Below, in pieces: positions 45,164 through 52,817 of a stretch of 64,000 bases of DNA (its first letter is position 1; each line of letters begins with the position of its first letter). The stretch is taken from positions 256,438-320,437 of the forward strand of contig NZ_JAHXBN010000005.1 in assembly GCF_019924045.1 (NCBI RefSeq), in the 5' to 3' direction. Made by a program: the position numbers and the translations under genes. The notes below the pieces were generated by a model that did no database searches, was not told the DNA's origin, and worked only from the letters and a program-made list of their open reading frames with translations. The DNA comes from Dyadobacter fermentans (GTDB lineage Bacteria; Bacteroidota; Bacteroidia; Cytophagales; Spirosomataceae).

Positions 45164-46615
45164 TTAAATGTGTAATTGACTTTTTTCAAACCCTGTCGTC
45201 CTCACAAAGCCGGCAATGTCGATCAAAGGAATCTTCGAGCCGTAATGCTTATTAATCGCCTTGATGACTTCATTGGCAATAATGGCTTGTCCGAACGGCG
45301 TGGGATAGATGCCGTCGGACGAAAAAAAGTTACCGGAAGCGGTTCCATCCACTTCAATACCATCATCTGTTTTGTACCCTCCCTGGTGAATGCGCTGATA
45401 GAGGTCGAAGAGATCTACCACAGCGAGGTCTTTTTCCGCCGCATATTCCCTAATCTTTCCATTATAATGTTGCTGCGGATCGGACATGAAGGTTTCGCCC
45501 TCGTCTATTACTTCGAAATCTTCGAAATTGACCCGGAATTCTCCTCCGCGGCTGAAATTTTCGAAGAGGTGATGCAGTTTAGCTGATGGGATCATCGAAA
45601 ATGGTCGTGAGGCGTCTACGATCTGATCGGCGATGCCGTTGCGATTAAAGCTGATGTAGAGTCCCCATCCTCTTTTGATTAGCTTATAGCGGGAATACCA
45701 TTCCATGTACGGTAAATCCTGATACCGTGGAATGGTGAAGATTACCCCTTTCGGACGGGCTGCCAAAATGCCATTGAGTGCGTAATCAGTAATTCTGCCG
45801 GAGTTTAAAATTGAGCCGTTGAAGTCATAAACACCGATTTGGCCCGTCATTCGAATTGCTCGCATCCACCAATCGAAAAATTCCTCAATAACGACAAAAT
45901 TGTAAGGTACATCCTCCCTGATCTTGCGAAAGGCTTGGGAGGGGTACCGGGGTATATAGCGTTTGATACGAGTGAGAACGAGCTTATTCAAGCCACAACT
46001 CTCACAATCGGCGCCATGTACATACCATTCGGCGTTGCCGTCCGGCAACCCATAATTCGAGATCTTACCAAGATACTCAGGCATCGTCGGCGGATCGCCC
46101 GGCAAAAGCGAAATGGTATTGTTCACCACCCGGTCCCACTGCGGATACCCGCTTTCCGTATCACGATATACGTAATAACCGGTCCCATTGAAATGTTCCT
46201 TATCAAAAAGCGGCATTTCAAAATTCTTGATACCCATTTGATGCGCCAGCAAATTGGTGTAATTGGTCTGCTGACTTTCCCGGGTAATGCCGCCGTTCAT
46301 CACACCGGCCGTCAGGCCCCCTCCGAAGGCGACCATTTCCATCTCTTGCCCCGGTTTGAGAATACGCCCGAAATCAGCCAGCTGCGTCGGTGCAGACAGC
46401 CATTCCTCTATTCTGAGTGTCGGCTGCCGCTCGATATTGTCATGAATCATCTCCGGATAGTGCCCCATCGGGTGAATGCGCATAAAGGGCCCGTTCGTCC
46501 GGGCCGAATCTTCGGCCGTTGCGACCTCGAATGGCAGGCCGGGAACGGGGTCGGGCCAGCCGTCACTGGGTTGGTTGCAGGCGATCAAAGCGAGTAGAAA
46601 CAACATTTTCTTCAT
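45164..46615 (-). CDS. SGNH-hydrolase-like lipoprotein, paralogue 2, active-site residues lost
   Basis: 483 residues from the ATG at 46615, since MKKMLFLLALIAC gives the lipobox with Cys 13; the frame extends 27 codons upstream without signal character. It is collinear with the downstream paralogue over its whole length, with long identical runs (GITRxSQQTNYTNLLAHQMGI; AVVDLFDLYQRIHQGGY). The main difference is an insertion of about 15 residues near residue 235 (KRYIPRYPSQAFRK). The nucleophile position is again Gly 100 (FGGGLTAG) and the final block is DGIYPT with Tyr for His. Tandem duplication is evident. It is the first gene of the operon ending in the SASA esterase. Confidence 0.75.
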   Translation of the reverse strand: MKKMLFLLALIACNQPSDGWPDPVPGLPFEVATAEDSARTNGPFMRIHPMGHYPEMIHDNIERQPTLRIEEWLSAPTQLADFGRILKPGQEMEMVAFGGGLTAGVMNGGITRESQQTNYTNLLAHQMGIKNFEMPLFDKEHFNGTGYYVYRDTESGYPQWDRVVNNTISLLPGDPPTMPEYLGKISNYGLPDGNAEWYVHGADCESCGLNKLVLTRIKRYIPRYPSQAFRKIREDVPYNFVVIEEFFDWWMRAIRMTGQIGVYDFNGSILNSGRITDYALNGILAARPKGVIFTIPRYQDLPYMEWYSRYKLIKRGWGLYISFNRNGIADQIVDASRPFSMIPSAKLHHLFENFSRGGEFRVNFEDFEVIDEGETFMSDPQQHYNGKIREYAAEKDLAVVDLFDLYQRIHQGGYKTDDGIEVDGTASGNFFSSDGIYPTPFGQAIIANEVIKAINKHYGSKIPLIDIAGFVRTTGFEKSQLHI

Positions 46616-46877
46616 AGCTGGTTTGTTTAAAAATGAAACATGCTGCACAAATGGACTGAAATCGAACACGGAGCCGAAGCAAGCGCATACGGCCACGATG
46701 GAAGCCGATTTGTACGCCCGTTTTCGAAGGTTGAAGTCCTAGAAGAAATGTTGAGTTTTGACGAATCGAGTTACTGTTCGTCGGGTGTGGTGCAATAAAA
46801 GGTAATTTGAACGGCAAAGGCAAGCGAATGTAGTAGTAGAATGTCCGATCGGTTGACCGATGATCAAACGGTTACAT

Positions 46878-47648
46878 TTACGTCCAGACCTCCGCCAGTG
46901 TTTCCCTGAAAAGTACATTTAATGCGTCGGTGGCGGGCATCGTCATGGGTGGGAGTTGTTTTGTATATTCTTTGTAAAACGCGACTTTTTCGGCCAGGAA
47001 ATCGTGCAGCAGCGGAATGCGCGGCTCCTCAGCGAGTTCTTCGCCGCTGGATTTGCGAACGAGCAGGGCGTCGATTTCGTGTCGCAGTGCATCGTTTTGC
47101 ACTTGGCTGTCGAGCAGTTTGACGAACTCCGTAGGCGCCATCGTGTCCGTCGTGCGTATCCATTCGCATGCGAGAATGGGCCGCAGCGCATAGAAATACT
47201 TTTTCGTACGCACCATGTCTTTAAGCAGGTAATCGTTGTAGTTGGCCTCTGCCATGCTCAGGTAATGGTGCAGGCAGGCGCGGGGATTGAAATACTGCTT
47301 TTGCAGCTCCCGCAGTCTACCGGCAGTTGTAAACCCCTCCCGGTAGACGATCGGACTATCGAGCCATTCCAGCATCGACGGGTTCGATTTCCTGAAAAGC
47401 CGCAACGCCTTCCGCAACTCCCATCCGGCGAAGTCGAGGTCGTTGGGCAACATCTCCTCCTGGCTGTCCTTCTTATCGTCGATCTGCAAATACCACTCCG
47501 GCCGGTGCACATAAATATACCGCACATCCCAATCGCTATTCACCGAAGCAAACCCCCAAGCCCGGCTGCCGCTCTCGACGGCGTAGAGGATTTGGATGTT
47601 GTGTTGGGTTTCCAGGCGGGTGAGTTGTTGATGGATTTCGGTAGTCAT
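46878..47648 (-). CDS. RlaP/COG3541-type nucleotidyltransferase
   Basis: 256 residues of the DNA polymerase beta-like nucleotidyltransferase superfamily. The active-site motif is complete: GSRAWGF (27-33) and S-D-W-D-V-R with metal-binding Asp 39 and 41. The stretch NPSMLEWLDSPIVYRE with KKYFYALRPILACEWI is typical of the family associated with RNA-repair loci (RlaP). No RNA ligase, RtcB or cyclase gene is next to it, so a repair role is only suggested. A 12-base tandem repeat lies just upstream of its start. Confidence 0.85.
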   Translation of the reverse strand: MTTEIHQQLTRLETQHNIQILYAVESGSRAWGFASVNSDWDVRYIYVHRPEWYLQIDDKKDSQEEMLPNDLDFAGWELRKALRLFRKSNPSMLEWLDSPIVYREGFTTAGRLRELQKQYFNPRACLHHYLSMAEANYNDYLLKDMVRTKKYFYALRPILACEWIRTTDTMAPTEFVKLLDSQVQNDALRHEIDALLVRKSSGEELAEEPRIPLLHDFLAEKVAFYKEYTKQLPPMTMPATDALNVLFRETLAEVWT

Positions 47649-47700
47649 TGTATCTAGGCTTCAAAGTTAAGGAAGCCAATATACTGGCTTTTGCGGTTAC

Positions 47701-47772
47701 TCCCTCATTTGCTCCCTCGTTTGTTCCCTCATATACACCCTCATTTACTCTATCATATACTCTCTCAAAACG
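47701..47772. repeat. Six-copy degenerate 12-base tandem repeat
   Basis: Units from 47701: TCCCTCATTTGC, TCCCTCGTTTGT, TCCCTCATATAC, ACCCTCATTTAC, TCTATCATATAC, TCTCTCAAAACG. The array starts 52 bp upstream of the nucleotidyltransferase start and lies between two divergent genes. It would encode P-S-F-x repeats on the plus strand, but I regard that as incidental. Confidence 0.85.
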
Positions 47773-47858
47773 GCTCCACTTCGTCCGAGTCGAAACTTAT
47801 TCAACGGTTTTACTTCAATCCGAATTATTTCTAATTAGCGTCGTAACCTCCTTTAATC

Positions 47859-48593
47859 ATGACAGCCGAATCTCTCAATGCGCAGCTCGCGCAATGTTAT
47901 CAGACTTACACGCAATCCATTTATGCCCGGGAATGGGAAGACAATGTTTCCGCGCCCCTGCTCATGCATGTGTATGACGAGTACGTGACGATGGCCCGAA
48001 AGATTCTTTTCGTCGGCCAGGAGACGCATAGCTGGGGACAGATGAATTTGAAACCGACGGTGGAAAAGTTGATGACCACGTATCGGCGGTTCAACCTCGG
48101 TAAGGCCGCCGACTATCGCGATGGCAAGCCTTTACGCTATTTGCGGAGCCCATTCTGGAATTTCAACCGATCCGTATTCTATAATTGCAATTGCGATAAC
48201 CCCTCCGTGACCCGAAATACGAACGGTTTCCTTTGGACGAACATTTCCAAGTTTGACTGCAACAGCACAACGCCTTCACATGATTTGCAAGAGCGAAACA
48301 AGGAAGGGTTCGAATTGCTGAAAAGTGAGATCGCCATTTTAAAACCTGATATCGTCGTGTTTCTGACCGGTTCGAAATATGACGAACGCATTAATAGGGT
48401 GTTCAGTCCTATGCGGGAAACTTTATTGTCTGATGGATATTTATACCAGCTTTCAACAGGCGATGGGGCTCTGCCGAGGCTTACTTTTCAGACTAAGCAT
48501 CCCAGGACGTTGTTAGGGTCGCGTAGGAATAAAATGCCAAATCGGTATCGAGAGGTTTTAGAGAAAGTTATTGAAGCGGTACGAAATTGTTAA
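47859..48593 (+). CDS. Uracil-DNA-glycosylase-like superfamily protein (tentative)
   Basis: 244 residues, no signal peptide. ARKILFVGQETHSWG near residue 50 resembles the first active-site block of the uracil-DNA glycosylase fold (hydrophobic strand, then G-Q-D/E). ILKPDIVVFLTGSKYD matches the second strand, and FQTKHPRTLLGSRR takes the place of the H-P-S block. A cysteine-rich middle (YNCNCDNPSV) is unusual. Substrate and activity are uncertain; it could equally be a UDG-fold protein without repair activity. It is divergent from the nucleotidyltransferase and convergent with the small gene at 48614. Confidence 0.55.
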   Translation: MTAESLNAQLAQCYQTYTQSIYAREWEDNVSAPLLMHVYDEYVTMARKILFVGQETHSWGQMNLKPTVEKLMTTYRRFNLGKAADYRDGKPLRYLRSPFWNFNRSVFYNCNCDNPSVTRNTNGFLWTNISKFDCNSTTPSHDLQERNKEGFELLKSEIAILKPDIVVFLTGSKYDERINRVFSPMRETLLSDGYLYQLSTGDGALPRLTFQTKHPRTLLGSRRNKMPNRYREVLEKVIEAVRNC

Positions 48594-48613
48594 TTGAAGC
48601 TAATAACCATGGA

Positions 48614-48796
48614 TCACGATTCGAACGGACGCCCTCGCAATTCCGCTTCCTGCAAGAGCGAGGCTACGATCGCATTGACCTGCGCCTTTGGAACCTGTTG
48701 GTTTTCCAACGCCATGCTGCCTACTACTGATTTGGTGATCACAGAGGTAACATAGGTTTTATGCCGTAGTTTGGCATATTTTTCGAATAGTTTCAT
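48614..48796 (-). CDS. Small unknown protein downstream of the reverse transcriptase
   Basis: 60 residues, basic and helical (LFEKYAKLRHKTYVTSVITK; VPKAQVNAIVASLLQEAEL). It is about 120 bp downstream of the reverse transcriptase gene on the same strand and has its own -7 box just before the ATG. I do not recognise it. Size and position would fit a small accessory or antitoxin-like protein, but nothing in the sequence proves this. Confidence 0.5.
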   Translation of the reverse strand: MKLFEKYAKLRHKTYVTSVITKSVVGSMALENQQVPKAQVNAIVASLLQEAELRGRPFES

Positions 48797-48800
48797 AGTT

Positions 48801-48808
48801 CAAATATA
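48801..48808 (-). promoter_or_regulatory. -7 box close to the start of the 60-residue gene
   Basis: TATATTTG on the minus strand fits TAnnTTTG and ends four bases before the ATG at 48796. Transcription from it would give an almost leaderless mRNA. Confidence 0.4.
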
Positions 48809-48916
48809 CTCAAATTTGTACAAGTAAGACAGCCCAATGGTTACAAATATATATGTTGAAAACAGTCACCTGCTTTGGCCATCCACTAACTTAAAGTACG
48901 ATACTCCACAAATCCA

Positions 48917-50410
48917 TTAGCTGTTTTTCGACTTCGGAGCTTTTGGCAATCCGTATCGTTTTTCATGCCTTTCAATCTCATTTGCTACTATTTTCCAGTG
49001 ATTCCGTACCTGCCTATTAATGGATTTCATATGGGTATCTCCCATCACGTGACCAGCATTTTTTACGTACGATATGTAATTTCCCCAAAATACTCTTCCA
49101 TCAATTTTCTTTCTCTTAGCACCTAAATGAGTCTTTTTTCTAAATATTCCTGCCCTAAATATCCAGTCATCCTCTTTGACGTTTGAAAGCTTATTCTTTT
49201 CTAGCTGCACTTTTGCATAGAATGCTCTGCGACGAATCGCTCGTTTGAGACCTCGATAATATTTCGAGATACTGCTATTTCTAATTCTAATGCGACTCCC
49301 GTCAAACTCAAAGCCAAGATAGCCAATGGATTGTCCTACGGTTTGCCCCTTCGAATTTGTAGCGTTTATAGTCCAACTGTCGGTCGGTGAACTACGGGTA
49401 AGATTAGCTATGATAGTCTTGTCATCCTGTATTTTTAAGCTTAACTGCCTTTCAATAATATCTTTGACTGTTTTTATAACGTTCTCAACTTGATCTGTTG
49501 GACAAATAAGTAAAATATCGTCAGAATAGCGACGATATAGACCTTCCAAGGGAGAGGTAATTTTAAGGATTTCGATGTCCGATTGCAGAAAATATAAATT
49601 GGATAAGACTGCGCTTATTGGAGTTCCCTGAGGAATCCCTTTCTCGCCATTGTTTGATCCCCCATATTTTCGTAGTAATTTGTTCGAGTATACTATTGAC
49701 CTAAATTGTTGGAAAGAGTCAAATAGAGATGCCCTTTTTGACTTGTTGACTAAATTCAAACTTCGCTTATCAAAATCAGGTAATAACGGGATGAGTTCTT
49801 CTAAATCTATGTAATATGGCCTAGTAATCGCTTTAAAAACCTGGTAATCTTCTTTCGAAAGTAGAACCTGCTCGAACAACCGACCCCAAGCTGATTTTAG
49901 AACAGAATGATTAAGATTATCAAAGAAACTCGCTATATCAAGACACACCACAGAGATGTGATGTTCCTTATGATTCGAAATAAACTCGAAAACCTCTCTC
50001 GCGAAATCGATTGTGCATTTATTGCGACGGGCGTTGGACTGAATTGCACGATAGCCGATCACTGAGTTGCTGAGATTTATGTCCGATTCATAAATTTCTT
50101 GCAACCGTTTATTTATTTTGTCCGCGTAAAAGGCGAAAATCTGTGCATCCAAATGGTTTGCGTAATAAATAGGCCTAATTTTGACTTTATAAGCCCTTCC
50201 AATTTTACCGCTTTCTAGCTTTTTAGAGCCATCACGCTTATAACGGTGATCAACTATTTTATAGTGAAGTAACGGAGAGAAGCGGTGAATTGCAAGATTT
50301 TCACTGTCATTGACATAGGTTGTAACATAGTGTTTGGTTCTCTTTTTTGATTTGCAACCCAGTCTCGGTGAAATATGAATATAGGGTCTTAGGCGTAGCC
50401 AATCTTTCAT
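48917..50410 (-). CDS. Stand-alone reverse transcriptase, probable defence type (UG/DRT-like)
   Basis: 497 residues. Polymerase motifs are intact: motif A CLDIASFFDNL with Asp 158, motif B/4 GIPQGTPISAVLSN (258-270), and motif C YSDD (295-298) with the catalytic Asp pair 297/298. A basic C-terminal helical region follows (AIRRRAFYAKVQLEKNK). There is no maturase or endonuclease domain as in group II introns, no retron-type VTG signature, and no variable-repeat target as in diversity-generating elements. The gene is AT-rich: sampled 60-base lines give about 33-47% G+C against about 70% in a sampled line of the nearby fucosidase gene, a sign of transfer. Directly upstream is a 280-nt structured non-coding region. 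By arrangement it resembles anti-phage RTs that copy an upstream ncRNA (DRT2, DRT9). The exact class cannot be given by eye. Confidence 0.93.
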   Translation of the reverse strand: MKDWLRLRPYIHISPRLGCKSKKRTKHYVTTYVNDSENLAIHRFSPLLHYKIVDHRYKRDGSKKLESGKIGRAYKVKIRPIYYANHLDAQIFAFYADKINKRLQEIYESDINLSNSVIGYRAIQSNARRNKCTIDFAREVFEFISNHKEHHISVVCLDIASFFDNLNHSVLKSAWGRLFEQVLLSKEDYQVFKAITRPYYIDLEELIPLLPDFDKRSLNLVNKSKRASLFDSFQQFRSIVYSNKLLRKYGGSNNGEKGIPQGTPISAVLSNLYFLQSDIEILKITSPLEGLYRRYSDDILLICPTDQVENVIKTVKDIIERQLSLKIQDDKTIIANLTRSSPTDSWTINATNSKGQTVGQSIGYLGFEFDGSRIRIRNSSISKYYRGLKRAIRRRAFYAKVQLEKNKLSNVKEDDWIFRAGIFRKKTHLGAKRKKIDGRVFWGNYISYVKNAGHVMGDTHMKSINRQVRNHWKIVANEIERHEKRYGLPKAPKSKNS

Positions 50411-50433
50411 AATTCATTTGCTAGAATAAAAGT

Positions 50434-50715
50434 GTTGGTTGGTTAAAAGCGACGCTATCCTTTATTCATGATCTGAATGCAGCCAGTTCGTGTCATAACG
50501 CCCATGAAGGGCACGTCTTTTGGAACATGAACTTTGTTACACATATGAACACCCAGATCAACCTGAGCACCATGATAACCGTTTCACTTTATTTCATAAT
50601 GGGCGCTCCAACGTGGAACCCGAATGATATAAGTACCACCTATCACATTTGATAGGGTATCTTCAACCTAAGGTGAAGTAACTCAAACACTGTACTGCGG
50701 ACTTAACCAACCAAC
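50434..50715 (-). ncRNA. Candidate structured template RNA upstream of the reverse transcriptase
   Basis: Non-coding region just upstream of the RT gene. Its ends are joined by a perfect 13-bp inverted repeat: GTTGGTTGGTTAA at 50434-50446 and TTAACCAACCAAC at 50703-50715. Inside are several hairpins: CTTCAACCTAAGGTGAAG (50661-50678), CCTATC-N6-GATAGG (50639-50656), TCCA/TGGA within GGG...CCC (50601-50621), and GCCC-ATGAA-GGGC near 50500-50512. The near arm ends 23 bases before the RT start codon. No other gene is present. An RNA of about 282 nt with paired ends is what one expects of an RT-associated ncRNA. Expression and exact ends are unproven. Confidence 0.55.
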
Positions 50716-50738
50716 GTCGCAAATTACGAACTAGTTTA

Positions 50739-50763
50739 TGTGGTTTAAATAACTAAAACCACA
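50739..50763. promoter_or_regulatory. Inverted repeat at the expected promoter of the RT/ncRNA unit
   Basis: TGTGGTTT (50739-50746) and AAACCACA (50756-50763) form a perfect 8-bp inverted repeat with a 9-base spacer, 23 bases upstream of the candidate ncRNA on the minus strand. It could be an operator. The minus-strand sequence GTAATTTG around 50720-50730 is a weak -7 box. Confidence 0.35.
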
Positions 50764-50842
50764 AGAAATACAGGTTTCACCCCAAATTTGCTTTATTCAA
50801 CAAAACTTCCGAATATTCCCCCTCCCAACAAATACGTGTAAA

Positions 50843-50940
50843 ATGAAAAATCTCAGAAGTATTGCCCTGTTATGGTGTGGATCAGGTGAAAGCCCCAAGG
50901 CGCTTACACGAGCGCGGGACACCTAAGACAGGGCATTTTT
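50843..50940 (+). ncRNA. Hairpin-rich RNA element with terminator; also a 27-codon ORF
   Basis: A tiered stem is visible: TGCCCTGT (50863-50870) with ACAGGGCA (50928-50935), GGTGT (50874-50878) with ACACC (50919-50923), and CCC...GCGCT with AGCGC-GGG (50894-50918). Six T follow from 50936. The same stretch can be read as a 27-codon ORF from the ATG at 50843 to 50926. The leader CCCAAYAAATACGTGTA before this ATG (50824-50840) is repeated at 50951-50967 before the next gene. It is either a leader-peptide/attenuator or a small RNA with its own terminator. Confidence 0.5.
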
Positions 50941-50969
50941 TACATTTCATCCCAATAAATACGTGTATT

Positions 50970-51212
50970 ATGGAAACAAAATTAATTCCCGAATCCCCGG
51001 ATTCGACCACGCTCGCCTATGCCGGGCACGTAAAAGACCTCCTAACCATGAACGCACCCGCAGAATGGGTCGAAGACCTCTGGACGATCTACACCGGCTT
51101 TATGATTGCGCAGGGAGAGCTGGGCCACAACCCAAGAGCAAGCGACCTGTTCTGCACGTTCCGCGAGCTGATTTTTTTCTTTCAAAAGCTTGAAGAACGA
51201 AAGGCAGCGTAG
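50970..51212 (+). CDS. Small hypothetical protein
   Basis: 80 residues from the ATG at 50970. The open frame reaches back to 50862, but that part lies inside the hairpin element and is not likely translated. The protein is acidic and helical (LAYAGHVKDLLTMNAPAEWV, LFCTFRELIFFFQKLEERKA). It resembles small conserved Bacteroidota proteins of unknown function, but I cannot name a family. The duplicated 17-base leader in front of it suggests shared regulation with the element at 50843. Confidence 0.65.
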   Translation: METKLIPESPDSTTLAYAGHVKDLLTMNAPAEWVEDLWTIYTGFMIAQGELGHNPRASDLFCTFRELIFFFQKLEERKAA

Positions 51213-51335
51213 GACCAATGGATAATTAATGCAGCCTTTTTGCACATTCGTAATCACTCACGTTCCCTATTACTTCAAACAATAAATGGAGACCACCCAG
51301 GCAGCCTCCATTCAATCGCATCAAAGCAATGCGCG

Positions 51336-52688
51336 CTATTGCGCCCCGTCGATCCCTGATTTCGAAGTCTTCTTCTCCTCAGGAGCCTTAAACTTCGCAT
51401 TGGAAATCTTCAAAACCACCGCATTAGGCCAGGTCCGGTTCGTGTAAAATCGCTGACCATTCACGGCACTTACCGCGAGCCCCAGCGGGGTAGAAGCGGA
51501 GCGGATCGAAGCGTCGAAATTGTTCACATATTCTACCAGTTCGCTGCCGTAACCCAGTACCTCGACTTTGGTGGAGGCGGTACCTTCGATCATCGGAAAG
51601 AGGAACTCCCGGCGCTGGCCATATTTCCATTCGTCGTCACGCTTTTTGGTGACGAATGCGTAAATGGCTTTGTCGTCATTGGATTGCGTGAACCAGATGT
51701 CCTTGTCGCGGATGAGGGGTAGTGGCTTCACGGCGTATATAGATTCTCCGTTCGCGAAGTTCCAGAGCGCAATTTCGCGGAGCAGGGCTTCCTGTTCGAT
51801 CTGGATCTCGCCGTTCGGTTTCGGGCCGACGTTCAACAGGAAGTTACCGCCCTTGGCGCGAATTTCGATGAGCATGTTGATGATCTCGGTGCCCGATTTG
51901 TGCGGGTCGTTGGTGGGTTTGTATTGCCAGTCGGTGCCCATCGTGTAGCAGGCTTCCCACGGGCGGGGCGAGGCTTTGTCAGGAATGTTCTGCTCGGGCG
52001 TGTTCATGGCGTCGCGCGTGATCACGAGCTCGGGTTGCAGGTTCCACGCGTACTCGCGCAGGCCGTCGCCCGGGCCGTCGAAAAACATGATGTCGATTTT
52101 ACCGTAATTGGTGAGGAGCTCTTTGATCTGCGCCTTGTCGTATTCCATCAGTTTGGGGTTGTTCATCGGAAACTGGCGCTTGTCTTGCAAGCGGCCGAGC
52201 GGGATGCCGTTCTGGTGGAAAAACAGGAAATCTTCCGGCGAAAAATACAGCCCGATGGCAATGCCTTGCTTACGGAATGCTTCGATGATCTCCTTCGTCA
52301 CGTCCCGTTTGAAAGGTGTGTTCATCACATTGAAAGTCGTCGTTTTGGTATCGAACATGCAGAAACCGGCATGGTGCTTGGTCGTGAAGACGACATACTT
52401 CATCCCCGCAAGCCGCGCCATCGTGGCCCATTCGTCGGGATCGAACTTTTTGGGGTTGAAGAACGTCGGCAGCTCTTTCATGTACCGGTTCACATAATCT
52501 TCGGAAGCCCCGGCGAGCGAATGGCTGATCACCGTCCCGAGCGAAACATCCACATTCCAGTGAATGAACATTCCGAAACCCAAGTCCTGGAACCATTTGA
52601 CGCGTTCGGGTTTGTTGGTGGTTTGCTGGGCGTAGCTGCCTGCGGCGAAGCCGAGGAATAGGAGGAGTGTTAGAAGTCTGGTGCGCAT
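51336..52688 (-). CDS. GH29 alpha-L-fucosidase
   Basis: 450 residues with a signal peptide (LLLFLGFAAGSYA). GH29 blocks are plain: WFQDLGFGMFIHWN, FTTKHHAGFCMFDTK, GLYFSPEDF, and the nucleophile Asp 204 in DIMFFDGPGDG. GGNFLLNVGPKPNGEI closes the barrel, and a C-terminal beta domain follows. The enzyme should release alpha-linked fucose in the periplasm or at the surface. No SusC/D pair is adjacent, so it works with loci elsewhere. The C-terminal tail (EEKKTSKSG) is short and charged. Confidence 0.94.
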   Translation of the reverse strand: MRTRLLTLLLFLGFAAGSYAQQTTNKPERVKWFQDLGFGMFIHWNVDVSLGTVISHSLAGASEDYVNRYMKELPTFFNPKKFDPDEWATMARLAGMKYVVFTTKHHAGFCMFDTKTTTFNVMNTPFKRDVTKEIIEAFRKQGIAIGLYFSPEDFLFFHQNGIPLGRLQDKRQFPMNNPKLMEYDKAQIKELLTNYGKIDIMFFDGPGDGLREYAWNLQPELVITRDAMNTPEQNIPDKASPRPWEACYTMGTDWQYKPTNDPHKSGTEIINMLIEIRAKGGNFLLNVGPKPNGEIQIEQEALLREIALWNFANGESIYAVKPLPLIRDKDIWFTQSNDDKAIYAFVTKKRDDEWKYGQRREFLFPMIEGTASTKVEVLGYGSELVEYVNNFDASIRSASTPLGLAVSAVNGQRFYTNRTWPNAVVLKISNAKFKAPEEKKTSKSGIDGAQ

Positions 52689-52817
52689 TGTTTTTGAAAA
52701 GGTCTTTTTGGAAAGACTGGATTTGGCGCTCGCGATACTCTGTTTCGGGCTGTTTTTCGCAAATAGTTTCAGGGTCAGTGGTTATATTAGAGTTTTCGAA
52801 AACACTTCATCCTCATG

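Noticed and set aside
47648..47977. Plus-strand frame with P-S-F-x repeats
   Set aside because: It is produced by the 12-base tandem repeat and overlaps the real start of the gene at 47859.
48917..50715. Group II intron, retron or diversity-generating element as explanation of the RT
   Set aside because: No maturase/endonuclease domain or intron domain V was seen, the retron VTG signature is missing, and no template/variable repeat pair with a lectin-like target is nearby. A retron-like ncRNA is not fully excluded.
50862..50969. 36-residue N-terminal extension of the gene at 50970
   Set aside because: It lies within the hairpin/terminator element; the ATG at 50970 has the same leader as the ATG at 50843.
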